Shown here piece by piece: positions 50,770 to 62,800 of a DNA stretch of 64,000 bases. A program made the position numbers and the translations under genes. Position 1 is the first letter of the stretch, and the number at the start of each line of letters is the position of its first letter. The stretch spans positions 1,627,501-1,691,500 of the forward strand of contig WARS01000034.1 of the NCBI GenBank assembly GCA_008933995.1. The letters run 5' to 3'. The notes under the pieces are model-generated. The model was not told the origin of the DNA. It worked only from the letters and a program-made list of their open reading frames with translations, and ran no database searches. This DNA is from Datnioides undecimradiatus. Lineage: Eukaryota; Chordata; Actinopteri; Lobotiformes; Datnioididae.

Positions 50770-52435
50770 ATGGAGAACGTAGCGGATTGTCCTTCAATGG
50801 ATCAACAACTACACAACATGGAAAACATAGTAAGATATAGTTGTTGCTACCACAAATGAACTCAACAGCTTTTGAGATCACCTTTTAATCATGTAATGTA
50901 ATTTAAAATGAAGAGAAAATAATGACTTAAATTTAAAAGTTTAAATTCTATCCCAAAGTCTTTAAAGGATGCTTGGTTATCTTATCTTATTCTGTTTTTC
51001 TTTCTAGATTCCATCAGATGAACTTGGAGAATTCAAGTGCAGCAGTTTGGACATGCCTCTGTTTACATTTGAGGACTTGGAACCAGTAATCACTGTATAT
51101 TTGAGTGATATCACAAATGAGTACGTATGCACTGTCAATCTGTCCATCAAAACCAAATCAGACATTGTCTTAGTAAACTTAATCACAGCAGTCATAGGTT
51201 CCAGGTGGTGCAAACTTGTTATTGAGCTGTTACCGTGTTGTGTTTAGGTATAACAGAGACAGCAACAGTGTTTCAATGTACTGATTGTTTTTTTGCTTCT
51301 GTTTTTTTTGTTGTTTTTTTTTTGGTATTGCTTTGAGCTGTGCTAGTTAAAATTTTGTTTTCATTAACCATTCCTAATCTTTTCTTCAGGCAGGAAATTG
51401 ATACAGACACCATCATTCTGCTGTCTGACATGATCCATGAGCTCTTAGATTTACTTAGTGCCTCGATCTTGGAAACTGTGGCACCTCAGGTTCAAAGTAG
51501 GATGCGTGCTCCCAAACTACTCAGGAGGATGCCACAAACACTTTTGTGACAGAGTAAGTCAAAACCTTCTAACACGCAAGTTCACTTGTCCTTCTCATTT
51601 TAAGCAATGCGAATGAAACACCAGGAAAGAACCACTATTCTTACAATGTGACAAAGGAAGATATTCAGGCCAGCCTTGGGGATTCCCTTCACTGCTGTTT
51701 TGGTACTGCACTGGGCATTGAACAGGACAAGTCTTACGAGTCTGAAAAACTCCTGGAATTCTTTGCAGCAGAATTAGCAAAGAGGGTGAACTGGTCACTA
51801 GATATCAGCCACTCAATGTCAAGCGCGCAGACAGCAGAATCTGCTAATTCACTAACTTCAACAGCTTCCCATACTGACGACATGATTGGCTACATTGGCT
51901 ATATATTTAGGGATCTACTCAAACGGGACCTTCAATCACCTGACAGTGGGAAATGTCTGGACAGTGAATACTCTGAGGTTTCCTCTCCAGATGAGGTGTC
52001 AGATGTTGAGCCGTTCGTTTCAGAGGATGCAGAAACAACCAGCCCTCTACATGAACCGCCAATATCAGTCCTCTCAGTTGGAGGTGACATCGAGTCACCC
52101 AGTGATTCCTGCTGCTAGCTGCCATGATGTCTGGTGATGGGTCCTTTGAGGACGCTGTTATCAGGACATTAAAAGCGCAGCAGCAGAAATCTTCAAGAAA
52201 GAGAAGCAGCTTTGCAACCAAACTGAGGAGGGTTTTTACCAGGAAAACAAGCAGAGTTACACCAGCCTGTGAGACTAAAACATCAGTGTCTCACACTGAA
52301 GCCAGGGAAATGGAGAATGGATTGACGGCACCATCGCAGAGGAAACGGTGCTCGACCATCACAAGGGTGTTTTCTACTGCTGCTAGGATGCTGAGGGAGA
52401 CGTTCAGCTGCTGCATTGGATCACAGGAGTCCTGA
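50770..52435 (+). pseudogene. Unrecognised gene, reading frame disrupted
   Basis: Good splice signals link 50770-50829 (ATG, 20 codons), 51008-51120, 51390-51553 and 51605-52435. The first three join in phase: MENVADCPSMDQQL..., then EFKCSSLDMPLFTFEDLEP, then EQEIDTDTIILLSDMIHELL. Within the third exon the frame that splices correctly into the fourth differs from the incoming one, and the incoming frame stops at 51547-51549. The fourth exon reads on (TKEDIQASLGDSL, EFFAAELAKRVNWSLDI) to a TAG at 52116-52118. A further 104-codon ORF, rich in basic residues (TKLRRVFTRKTSR) and ending FSCCIGSQES, continues in another frame. Two frame breaks suggest a decayed member of a fish gene family I cannot name, or a missed exon structure. 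It has no homology I recognise and no function is proposed. Confidence 0.5.
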
Positions 52436-52477
52436 TGCACGCAGGATCGGTCATCCGTCTCAGTTCTATCCTCAATT

Positions 52478-52634
52478 TGTATTCATCTTGAAAAAGCAAA
52501 CATCACTGGGCATTTTTCAAGATGAATACAGACTCTAAAAAAGTTTGTGTCAGAAGAGGTTTGGGGAACAGTCTGGATTGATAGTTTGACAAAGTAGAGC
52601 TGAAACCTGTGAGCTTCAGCTCTACCTTGTCAAA
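52478..52634. repeat. Two stem-loops (copy 1)
   Basis: Hairpin A: arms 52478-52495 and 52513-52530, a perfect 18-bp stem with a 17-nt loop. Hairpin B: arms 52585-52604 and 52615-52634, 19 of 20 bp paired with a 10-nt loop. Both lie just after the last ORF of the disrupted gene. Confidence 0.95.
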
Positions 52635-53088
52635 GAAATCTGGTATGTCCTCAGAAAGACTTGCTTTATTCGTACATGGACTCATCCTTTTCAATTGGAA
52701 ACTCTAAATTCTCAAATTACCATATGAATCATATGAATCTTGATCTAGACTTTGACACAATTGGCATAATATTCAAATTCATGGACACATCCTTTTTAAG
52801 AGTCAGGGCAGCATGGTGGCTCAGCGTGACCTATGTTAGTGTGGATTTGCTCCGAGTGCTCTGGTTTCCTGTCGCCTTTCAAAGATGTGTAGTTCAGTTG
52901 GAAACTCTAAATCATAATAAGGCACATGCATCACTGAGGAAATGTAAGTGCCCAACTGTCATGACCATGTTTTCTTCTCTTGCCAGGTTTCTGGATAAGC
53001 CATTGTGCTGCTGCATCAAGATCACAGAATTATCAGGACATACAAGCACATGGTGCCCAGTCATCTGCCCCAGGTTTATACTCAAATT

Positions 53089-53230
53089 GTATTCCTCTTG
53101 AAAAAATAGAAACCACCAGGCATTTTTCAAGATAAATACAAACTCTTAAAAAGTTTGTGTCAGAACAGTCTGGACTGATAGTTTGACAAAGTAGAGCTGA
53201 AACTTGTGAGCTTCAGCTCTACTTTGTCAA
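53089..53230. repeat. Two stem-loops (copy 2)
   Basis: The same pair as in copy 1. Hairpin A: arms 53089-53106 and 53123-53140, with two mismatches. Hairpin B: arms 53182-53200 and 53212-53230, fully paired over 19 bp. The order and spacing of both hairpins are kept. Confidence 0.95.
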
Positions 53231-53684
53231 GCGGGTTACACGTACGTCCTCAGAAAGACCTCTCTTATAGTACATGGACACGTCCTTTTCAATTGGAAAC
53301 TCTAAACTCTCATATTACCATCATATGACTCTTGATCTAGACTTTGATACAATGGGCAGAATATTCAAATTCATGGACACATCCTTTTTAAGAGTCAGTG
53401 CAGCATGGCGGCACAGCATGACCTATGTTAGTGTGGGTTTTCTCCGGGTGCTCCGGTTTCCTCCCACCTTTCATAGACATTAAGTTCAATCTGCAACTCT
53501 AAATCATCATATTGTCTTTATTTGATTTTTACTGTGAACTTTAATAAAATATTAAAATTCCTTGTTATAGTTGCTATCAGTTGTAGAATAAAAGAGTTGT
53601 AGTACTTGAGTCAGGCTGTCTACAATCTCTCTGCTTTCTGCTGGAAGACACTATTGTATGCTCTACTGTCCTACAATTAGACAA

Positions 53685-53830
53685 TACTACAATGTCATTT
53701 AGCAGATGCTTTTATCCAAAGCAATGTACACAGAGTAGGTACAGCACGAGCAAAGATCTATCAACATTGAAATTTCCCAATTTGGGATGAATAAAGTTTA
53801 TCTATCTTCATCTATCTTTCTATCTACAGT
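53685..53830 (+). mobile_element. SINE-type fragment plus LINE-like 3' tail
   Basis: 53692-53758 contains ATTTAGCAGATGCTTTTATC and matches, in reverse, the repeat at 8440-8521. It is followed at 53763-53828 by a GGGATGAATAAAGTTTATC-type tail and degenerate TCTA repeats, the usual 3' end of many teleost LINEs/SINEs. Whether this is one element or two abutting ones is unclear. Confidence 0.7.
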
Positions 53831-54372
53831 TACACGGGGGGACACATACGCAGACCAGGTTTAGTGGTTGTAGATTAAATAACATGCGAAATGACACAAA
53901 TGTTTTACTGGGCAAGTCTTGATAGAACAGTGCAGGCTTTAAGTGGAGCAGTGCTGCTTTAATATACAAATAATAACAGAGGACCATATTACACAGTGAA
54001 CTTTAACTGAAAAGTGAACATACAAACATTTAGCAGTCTGGACAAGGAAATTGCTAACAATACAATATGGCTTACCTCTCCCAAGAAGTATGCTAGCATA
54101 AGGGGGCCACAAAACCACAAAATGTGTAGGGTACAAAGCTGAACTTTAATGCATGTCAGGTTAAAAACACTACATTTATAACTATACATTTAACATTATT
54201 GTAAATATAAATGCGGCACATTTAACCCTATTACACATACTCAAAGGGTCAAAACTGAAACTCAACTCAAAATTCCCTTCTACTGTCAGTGTGTGGAGTT
54301 TTTGTGACACTTCTCACTTTCTTGATTAATTCAGAAACTGCTTGAGTCAATGACTTCCAAGTGGAAAACCTC

Positions 54373-55403
54373 TCAAACCCATGACGTCTGCAGACCCTCT
54401 GACACCTTTGTACTGAAGGCTCTCAACTCAGGACGAATCTCCTGATCCATATTTGGATGTACAAACTCAAAGTTATTAGCTTTGGTATTGTGCTCTCTCT
54501 GAGGTTTTGGCAGAAATGATGGTCTAGAAAACCAATTGGTGCCTTTGAGAACTGCAGCAGTCACTGGTCTGGGCCATGGTCTGGTTCCATGGTTTGCAAG
54601 ATTTTCCTAAGTGTTGATATGCCACTGGTGTGGATGAGAAGACTTCCTGATGCGTGTGATTCTGTTGTAGACAAAGATGTAAAATTGCTGTGAGGTGTTA
54701 TGAATGTAGCCCAACACAATTTTGCTGTGTAGAAATTCACTGAGTGAAAGTCAATGTTCATTTTCATATCTTTGATGAAGTCAGCCATCTCAACTGCCAA
54801 GACAGAAACACAAAGTTCAAGAGGGACTGTCTGAGGGGATGTCTGCAGGATGTTTATGGCTTCTGCTTCACTAGGGAAGGATGCAAGTCCATTGTTCACA
54901 TCAAGTTGCATGTGATAAACTCTGTTGAATTGGTGCTGGAACCTACAGCTTCCACAGCAATAAAGGGCAACCGCTGCCGATGGACTGTTGCCAAATACAT
55001 GCACCATCATTCTGAACTCTCTCACAAACTGTGAAACAATGAAGTATCTGTTACACATCTGCAGTAATGTGATAAGTTATTTTCGGAAACAAAGTACAAC
55101 TCCAACAAGAGTGTTGCTCAGATCAGGTCATTCAAAGAGACCCCTTCATGTTTGGCACTTGAGTCAAACACGAGTCTTATTTGGTCTGCCTTTTGGGGAT
55201 GGTAAACACCAAATATTGGTCAATACCAATACTGTTACTTTCAGAGGTGGAGCAGGCTTCGCTTCCTTAGCATCAAACATCTTTTGCATGAACACAATGA
55301 AATGATGTTTCATCTGTGGTCTAAAGTATGCCATAGGGATGGAAGACACTTTGCAGCTTGAGGTCCGTTTGGAAGGAGATTCCTTGGGGTCCGAAAAAGT
55401 CAA
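54373..55403 (-). mobile_element. Degenerate BEL/Pao-type LTR retrotransposon pol fragment
   Basis: Minus-strand pieces in pol order. 55403-55164 resembles the start of the reverse transcriptase region (APPLKV..., LPSPKGRPNKTRV). 55058-54561 contains VREFRMMVHVFGNSPSAAVA, then SFPSEAEAINILQ, then PLELCVSVLAVEMADFI and NFYTAKL, recalling the RT and RNase H parts. 54564-54373 contains KGTNWFSRPSFL and IRPELRAFSTK, recalling the region before integrase. The RT catalytic aspartates appear lost (VNNG where VDDG is expected), and frames break between pieces. No LTRs were located. It is an inactive remnant. Confidence 0.75.
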
Positions 55404-55709
55404 GGGAGCAACCCAGGTGTTTGAACTGGCTTTGAGGAGGACTTTACATTTAAGAATTTACATTGTTTTGATTCTACAGACTGATCCTGGCCTGGTCCTG
55501 AGTGAATCAGGGCTGAAAAAAAACAAAAAAAAAATGTACCAGTGACTTGGATGCAGCTTTAATGGGCTACAACTTGTACAGCGTTGCAAGTAGAAGAGGG
55601 GTGGTTAATAATGTCAGATGATCTTCCTCTGTGTCAGGTCTGGTGCAGCGAGCACAGAAACCGCCGGAGCTGTTAACACTAGCAGTCCCGGTCCGAGTAC
55701 GAACAAGAT
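55404..55709. other. Flank of the retroelement remnant
   Basis: No gene recognised. The minus strand contains a short Cys-bearing stretch (FCARC) that may continue across the hAT insertion, so this may be further retroelement sequence, though that is uncertain. Confidence 0.35.
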
Positions 55710-55717
55710 GTGTCGGC

Positions 55718-56348
55718 TAGTGGTGGGAGGATCGATCCAAATATCGATATTATCGATACCAACGGTACTGACATTGATCGATACCAGTGTAATGAGATCG
55801 ATACTTTGCTCTTTCATCAAAGAGGCGACCTGACTGTCTGTGTAAGTGTTAGTGCTGCTCCTGTCACAGTAGCAGGAGCAGGTGCACTTTGCTCCTTTGT
55901 ATTGTAGTTTCTGATCATTCTACCTGGAAAAAAGAATTTGTTTTAATTTGTCCTCGAGTGATAATTTTGTGCACTGTTTGATTAATAAGAAAAATCCAGA
56001 CATGACAATGTTTGGGGGAAAATTGTTTTGTTACTGTTCTATTGTTTCTGAGCAAAAACTTTTGATAATAAAATATTTTCTATTTACCTATAAACTTCGC
56101 CCAAATTCTATCCTGGGTTTAACTAATTAATAATCCAAAGGGGAAGAACCCCCCCCCCCCAAAAAAAAATAAAATAAAAAAAAAAAAAAAAATCACAAAA
56201 ACGCTTAAAGGTCATGAAAATTCATTCAGATTTAACATTTGATGATGCATCCACCTTAATTATTAAAAAGTATCGGTATCGGCAATATTGGACCTGTATT
56301 TACTTGGTATCGGATCAATATCAAATCTTGCAGTATTGCACACCACTA
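55718..56348. mobile_element. Non-autonomous hAT-type DNA transposon, 631 bp, with 8-bp target duplications
   Basis: Terminal inverted repeats TAGTGGTG (55718-55725) and CACCACTA (56341-56348) are flanked by identical 8-bp direct repeats GTGTCGGC at 55710-55717 and 56349-56356. Eight-bp duplications with TIRs of this kind are diagnostic of the hAT superfamily. The interior has GATCGAT/TATCGATACC motifs near both ends and a poly-C/poly-A stretch at about 56150-56190. There is no transposase ORF. Confidence 0.85.
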
Positions 56349-56574
56349 GTGTCGGCAGCCCAAACTTGATCAAATGACTGGCTTCAGGACCAAAATTAGT
56401 AAGTGTTACAGCCTAATATACAAAATAATTTGTGCTAAGGGTACTTGGAGTTTAAAGGAGATTTAAGCCTGTCAAATGAGCATTTATATTTCTAGTTGTT
56501 TTACCAGAAGAAGTAGAAATTGCACTTTATGTTGAATTGTTGGGGTTTTTTTTTTTTTAACCATTTAAAGTCAA

Positions 56575-56667
56575 TACTGGTCTGAAAAAGTACTGCGATC
56601 TTGCGATTAATCAATTACAAAGCCTCTAATTAATTAGATTAATTTTTTTAATCGAGTCCCACCCCTA
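56575..56667 (-). mobile_element. Terminal fragment of a second hAT-type element
   Basis: On the minus strand it begins TAGGGGTGGGACTCGATT and runs into TTAATC/GATTAATC-rich sequence. That is a familiar teleost hAT end. The partner end and target duplication were not found, so it is probably truncated. Confidence 0.55.
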
Positions 56668-57127
56668 GTTTCAACTGAAAAAGTATCCATGTTTCTACAT
56701 ATTGTGTGCAACAGAAAAAAAATACTGTGCATTGTCATGTGAAAAGTTATTCACTTGATAGTCAACTAGAATCGTAAGGCCTTGTTCAAGTCTTTTTTTT
56801 CCCCACTTGGAAGGATTTTCATTTCATATTCATCTAAACAGCATCAATATCTTGAAAAGCCTTTTATTTCTAGTTAAAACCCTTGCCCCTGCAATGTGCT
56901 TCTCCCTGGATGAAATGCAGGAGAAGCTGGGTTGTCTGGCTCAGCATAGAGGTCTACATTAGGGTCTGTGTCAAATCCTTAGTACAGTAAGACAAACTCT
57001 GGACCTTTCACTGAAACAGCCATGTGACAACACTACATCTTACATGAAGTTTCAAGCTTCTTCAAACAATAAATAGAGGCTGTGCGTTTGGATTTAGTTC
57101 TTTGAAATATATATATTACAAAGATGA
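56668..57127. other. Spacer containing the probable mmadhc 3' UTR
   Basis: No coding sequence seen. The minus-strand end of the mmadhc transcript should lie here. A candidate AATAAA lies near 57073-57068 on the minus-strand reading but was not fixed with certainty. Confidence 0.35.
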
Positions 57128-59458
57128 CTAATCCTCATCATCAAGTCCATTTGAAAGTCCTTGTAGTCTTGCGATGGCGGTACTCTGAGTAGGTGCATTA
57201 GTGAAAACAGTCCCCACAAATAAAGGCGTTCCTCTCAGGATGTGGCGAATAACTGTGCAGGAGCCTGATGCTTCAATGTGGAAGCCCAAATGTCTGAGCT
57301 CATCCTCTGTCCGCAGTGTGGTTTGACTTGATGGAGATGCAAAGAACTATTGGGGAACAAAACAGGCGATTACATTTTTGTACTAGATTGCATTATATTC
57401 ACAGGTGCTTATAATGGAGGGCTATGACGTCCATTAAGTCAGTTTAGGCTGAAATAGCAGGCATGACAATCATTGATGTTCACTGTTAATGTTTCTAAAA
57501 TAAGAAATCACAGGAAGAACTCACAGCTGCTCCTGTTGTTGGGTCAATGAAGTCTGCCCAGTAGCCTGCGGTCCACAGAGAAAAGCACATTTCCTTTGCC
57601 CCGCTCACAAACTGCAATGGAGGAGAAAACGCAGTCCGTAGCTGTTCCAATATTATGTCACAAATCCAAACTTGTACCAAAAACAATGTTGTGACTCACT
57701 CTGTGAAGTAGCTGCTCTTTGTCCTGCTCTGATGCCTCCTCACACCGACTGCCCCTCTGTGTCACTGTCACAACTGTGATAGAAGTGGTGGGTGCTGAGG
57801 GGAATAATAGCTCAAAATCTGACACATAAGCACACACATTTGTTAAATCAGCTGGAAGTTATGAACTGATAATACAAATTCATGAAAATTTTGTTCAAAG
57901 TGAGTTCAGGTTCTTACCTTTCTTTAACAGCTCAGGGCAAGAATTTACAGAGCAGTCTGTACCCGTCTGACTGAAATACTGTTCAGCTTTGTGGACCCTT
58001 GTAGATATAGGACCTAGTTTTCCCTGGTGAACAAACACATGCACACATTGCTGAAGGAGCTTTTAGACCAGAAAGTCATTATAAATATGGATTTCTTTGT
58101 TATTTTGATGTCACAGATAATGGCTGCATATTTTACTTTTCATCATAAGGATGTAAACAGTAATTCATAGTCTTCTAGTCACTGCCAGGAAAAAATGATG
58201 GGAAGAAATTATATATAATCATATAGACTTTATTCGTTATCGTTTTATTAGCCTACAAATAGTCAAATGTCAACACATTGAGCCAGAAAAGCTAGAATCA
58301 AGCTAGGATCAGCTTGTAGAAACCCTCACGTTTAAAATACGTAGTCAGCAATAAATTGAACAACACAGAGTGTCCTTAGATACTTACAGCCTTGCTGCTA
58401 ATGTAAAAGAGAAAAATAACACTTACATGGAACTCATTCACAAACTGGGCCAGTATGAACTGCTGTCTCTCTGAGTTGCTTGGGGCCGTCAGTACATCAG
58501 GCACTGTCCTGTGGACTGGAGTCTTCTTTTGGTCCTCAATGCCCTCCAGGTGGCAGTCAAACCCAACATTACCCGGTAACTGAAAGCGCTGGTCCTGAGG
58601 TCCAAATGGTCCCATGTTCTCATCAGGCCACACAGTCCTGGGGCCTGGTAGGGATGTGACAAGTATATTTGAGGACGTCTTTATGTTTTGTTTGCCATCA
58701 TTTTCCCTCTGATTTACTTCAGTGATGAAAAGTACATCTATATACAGCCTGATGACATGTTTGACACACCACCTTGTCTCCATGTGATGTTTGGAAACAC
58801 AATCCAACGGACCGTCAAACTGTAAGCTATTGATCGTGGCTGCATTTTCTGCTTGGCTCACCTGAGTCTGTGGGTGATACAGCTATGTAAGGTTCATCTG
58901 AGCTTGCAGCAGAGAAGGTCCTGGTTCTGCTAACACTGAGACCAGCTAGCGCTCGGTATCCAGTGGTCTTGGAGAGGACCAACCTTCCTCGACCACAAAG
59001 TGCCTACAAGGACACACAGGCATCGGTTAACAGCCAGCAACAATTTTACATTTAATATGTAGCAGTACACTGATAAAATGTTTGTGGTTAGCATTATTTA
59101 GTGCTGGTAAACATGCGTTGATCCTGTAAAACAAAACATCACTTTGGGGCATTTGGCATCTGAGTGATTTAACTAAATTTAGGAGTATAAACTGCAATGA
59201 GTGTGATCAACTCTGGGAAAATTAAAAAAGCGTAAAAGCTACAGAACAATTAATATTTGATGTACTGGACAAATACCATGCTAACAGTGACACGATGGCT
59301 TGTGTATTAATTTTAATAAGTAATCTGCATTCAACTGGGGCTATAAATAGTATTCTGAGAAAAGCCTGATTTTAAATGAAGTTCTGGAGGCACCGCTCAT
59401 GCAATAACAAGGTTTAACTCAGGCACGTAGCTGTTATGTCACTTACACTGCTGGACAT
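57128..59458 (-). CDS. mmadhc: Cobalamin trafficking protein CblD (MMADHC)
   Basis: Seven coding exons in transcription order: 59458-59447, 59003-58862, 58644-58427, 58023-57918, 57818-57700, 57611-57525, 57346-57128, giving 300 aa (human 296). The product receives cobalamin processed by MMACHC and directs it to mitochondrial methylmalonyl-CoA mutase or cytosolic methionine synthase. The N-terminus ([20 protein letters not shown]) is basic and suits mitochondrial import. [19 protein letters not shown] and [13 protein letters not shown] match the family strongly. M62 aligns with the human internal start Met62 used for shorter forms. The C-terminal half carries [15 protein letters not shown] and VGTVFTNA, typical of the nitroreductase-like fold. 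A non-coding exon probably precedes the ATG exon. In human it also neighbours LYPD6. No disruption was seen. Confidence 0.96.
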
Positions 59459-59474
59459 TGTGGTTCGTCTCCGT

Positions 59475-59885
59475 CCACCTTAAACGTAAACCTTTTGAAG
59501 AAAAAACAACATTTAAAGGCAACATATGATAGCTATTGTTTGTCTTCAAAGTGAAAGAAGCCTTAATATACTAACTCATGCTAATAAATATAGCCGACAT
59601 GATGCAATAGCTACACCTAACATGTGCTAACGTCACGTTTCACAAAGTAGCAAAAGCAGCAAGGTCGAATCGGTCTTACCATTTCTCTAAAAGTAAAACT
59701 CAACAACAGTAAGCGAGCCACTGAATCACAACACGTATCATGTTTAACACAAACTGTCAGAAACAAGCCCAGTTCAACACAAACAAAAAACTAACCAGCT
59801 AACCGCTAAAGTTAGCACCGTAGCTATCGCTGTTTGCTAACGTTAGCCCAGTCAGCTGATAGCTTACTTGACACTTTCCCTCTTT
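59475..59885 (-). promoter_or_regulatory. mmadhc: mmadhc 5' UTR intron and promoter region
   Basis: On the minus strand an acceptor (TTTCTTCAAAAG|GTTTACG) at about 59494 and a donor (GAGAAATG|GTAAGA) at 59680/59679 imply a non-coding first exon upstream of 59680. The following sequence carries several TAGC/GCTAACGTTAGC-like palindromes often seen at fish promoters. The transcription start is not determined. Confidence 0.45.
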
Positions 59886-62800
59886 CAGACAGTGTTGTAC
59901 AGTTCCTGATTAAAAATCACCTTGTACAAAATACCTGATGTTCTGCACAATGAACGTCTTAAAAGTCTTTATGATAAAATGCCCTTTATGAGTCTGATAA
60001 TGGTATTACAGTATGAAAAGTACATGTTGTTCTTACCTGTAATCATGCACGTCCACAACCTCACTTTCGCAAAACAACGACGGGAAGTGACGAGGGACAA
60101 AATACTCATGCGCGCTGAAGCGTTTGTGAAACGGTTACGTCAGAGGGCTTGTGATATAAGCAATAACGGGGACTTTGAAAAAGCGCTTTGACCCTTTGCA
60201 TTTGTCAGTCTAAAATTGTATTTTTTCTGGGGCAATATCATTTTTTAATAACACTGGCTTTTGTCCTTTTAACGAGAGCACCTCAGATATCGTATTTGTA
60301 TGTTTTGAAATACTTTACCGCAAGATGGCAGCAAATTAACAGTTAATCGCACCAAGGATTTGACTACAACACCGATACCGTTTCCTTGTAAAACGTTGCT
60401 TCCAAGCATTTGAATGTTAACTGGTGTTGCTAACTTTTAACTCTGCATTTACAGTTTTCATCATGTTGAATTGTCATATTGATATTTGTTCTCAAGTATC
60501 ATTTTAAATGCAAAAAACCCCAATGGTATTAGGACATAAAAACAAACAAGACGATAAATAGTGTGTTCATAATGTTCATCGTGAACCTGTCTCAAGGGTA
60601 CAACAACCTACTTTTGTTGATTTTTTTTCTGGGTTCCAGCATGATGAAGAGCCTCATCTTGGGTTAATCAAGTGACCAGAAGTTTCATGGATAACTAAGA
60701 AGCGTCGCTGTAGAGTTACTCCAAAAACGTTAAACCCAAAGCTTGAAACATCCATCACAGCAGGCCATGGTGGTAGGAAACAACAGCTAATTAATATCAG
60801 GTGTGGCAGTTCATCCCTCAGGTGCACTGGGCATTGCCCAATCAGGACACACCTCCTTAAATGTGATTTCACAGTTTTTCCTATTTTATATGACTTTTTA
60901 AAATTAAAAATATTGTCATTATATTTCTATAACTTCCATGTCCTGTGACCAACTGACTCCAAAATTCATATCAGATATCACTGGGCACTGCCCAATCAGG
61001 ACACACCTCCTTAAATCTTATTGTATTTGTTATATATATATACATATATATATATATGTTATTTGTTATGGTATGCTATTGAAATATAATGACAATATTT
61101 CCATAAAAAATTCAAACATGGTAATTTTACTTTAAGGAACATGGTAGTTGCTGGTCTACCACTGCCTTGATCACTTAGTTTATATGTTTGATCAATTTCC
61201 TATTGGAAAGGGCTGTATCATGGAAAAGTAAAGAGGTGAAAATATACAGTATATGTTGATATACTGTATGTTGATATATGTTGCTGATATGTTTTTATGC
61301 TACAATATATTTTGCAACGGACCTCATCCACAGCATACATTGCTTTGCCCCCACACTGGTAGTCCTGCTGCTTCTCCAGGCAGGGTGTGACTACTACGAT
61401 TTACTGTAGTTACTACCCTGACTATGGAGGACATGCCTTATAAATCCTACCTCCAAAGAACCCCAGAACTATCCCTTTACCTGCACTTCCCTTAATTTTG
61501 TATAACTCCTTTATTTCTATTGAACTTTACCTTGGCTACCCTCTAAATAATCAAAGGCTGAGCGTGTTTGTAGTGGGCAGCTCCCAGGTGAGGACTGTGA
61601 AGAAATTGTACACATGCTCAGCAAAATCCCCTCTTTTGATCAATAAAGTTTAAAAACTAAAAAAGAGGAATTGTCCTAGCAAGAACAGTGTTATTTGCTG
61701 TCAGAAGTCAGTAGGGACAAGGACAGCTAGTAAAGTACATTTTGCTGGCGTAGACACATCTCTTTAGCTGACTTGGACATGCTGATTGACACTTTCTCTG
61801 AGCTGACAGGATATGCAGTGGGAGTTTACCCTGGGACCAACATGCTTCACTCACCGTGGGCAGCTGCAGCAATGTGATGTGTGTGCGTGTGCGCATGTGT
61901 GTTTGCGCCTGATGATGAGACATGTGGAGCTGCACAGAGCTGCACTGTCAGTGAGTCTCCCACAGGATCATTTGTAACAGCAACACAGCATCTACCCAGA
62001 TAGAGCCCCTGTGGGATGTACACACACAGACACACACAAACATACTGCACACACAAATACACTCGTATGCACCAGCATAGGCAGCTACCAAATGGATTCT
62101 TCACCTCAGGCTCTCTCCACAGTGGTGCTGCTGTTTGGATGTGTAGAGCGTTAAAGAATAGGCCGAATCAAGATCAGTTGGTGGATTTTAAAAGATCTAC
62201 AGACATTAGAGCTGCACTTAAAAATTAATTTTACCATCATTTACCTCAATGTGTTAAAAATGTTCTAATATGAAAGTAAATCATTGGAAAATTGTAAAAC
62301 TCTTTTTCACATTGCTTTTTTTGTCCAACCACCAGTCTGTATTCATAGATATTTAATTATTTTATAAAAGCCCCTTAAAGACAGTTTAGACAAAGAAATA
62401 ATAAAAGTACTGAAATACCCTCACGACATGCAGCTCTTTGAAGATCTAGTTTGACGGTTTGACAATTATATTCATACCTGCTGCTGAGGGTTAGATGAGA
62501 AGACTGCTAAATATGAGGCTGCAGCCAAAACCTTAGCTTAGCTTAGCGTATAGAAGCCTTTAGCACCTCTAGTTCACTGATTAACACACTGTATCCTATT
62601 TAATCAATCAATCAATACAATTTATATAAAAATCCAATTCACTGTGTTCTTGGGTGTCATCACTGAGGAATCTTAATCATTTCAGCATTGATTTACCATC
62701 ACCCTTGGCAAAATCAAAGCCCAGTATCTGGCTCTAATTGTTTCTGTGAGACTCTTGTCCCTGGACAGCAGTGACTGGTTTTGTGAGTGGAATTCCTAAG

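Larger units (their letters stand above)
52345..53515 (+). repeat. Tandem duplication of about 0.6 kb containing the 3' end of the disrupted gene
   Basis: Two diverged copies lie head to tail at about 52345-52925 and 52945-53515. Shared blocks include TTTTCAATTGGAAACTCTAA, TTCAAATTCATGGACACATC, and the two stem-loops. Copy 2 opens with a peptide (FSSLARFLDKPLCCCI) resembling the end of the ORF in copy 1 (FSTAARMLRETFSCCI). The duplication therefore includes the last coding segment. Confidence 0.85.

Noticed and set aside
52661-53101. 146-residue plus-strand ORF across the duplicated region
   Set aside because: Mostly repeat sequence shared with copy 2, where the frame is not kept. Only its last part resembles the end of the neighbouring disrupted gene.
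59922-60191. 89-residue plus-strand ORF beside the mmadhc promoter
   Set aside because: No recognisable family, mixed composition and no splice partners. Probably chance.
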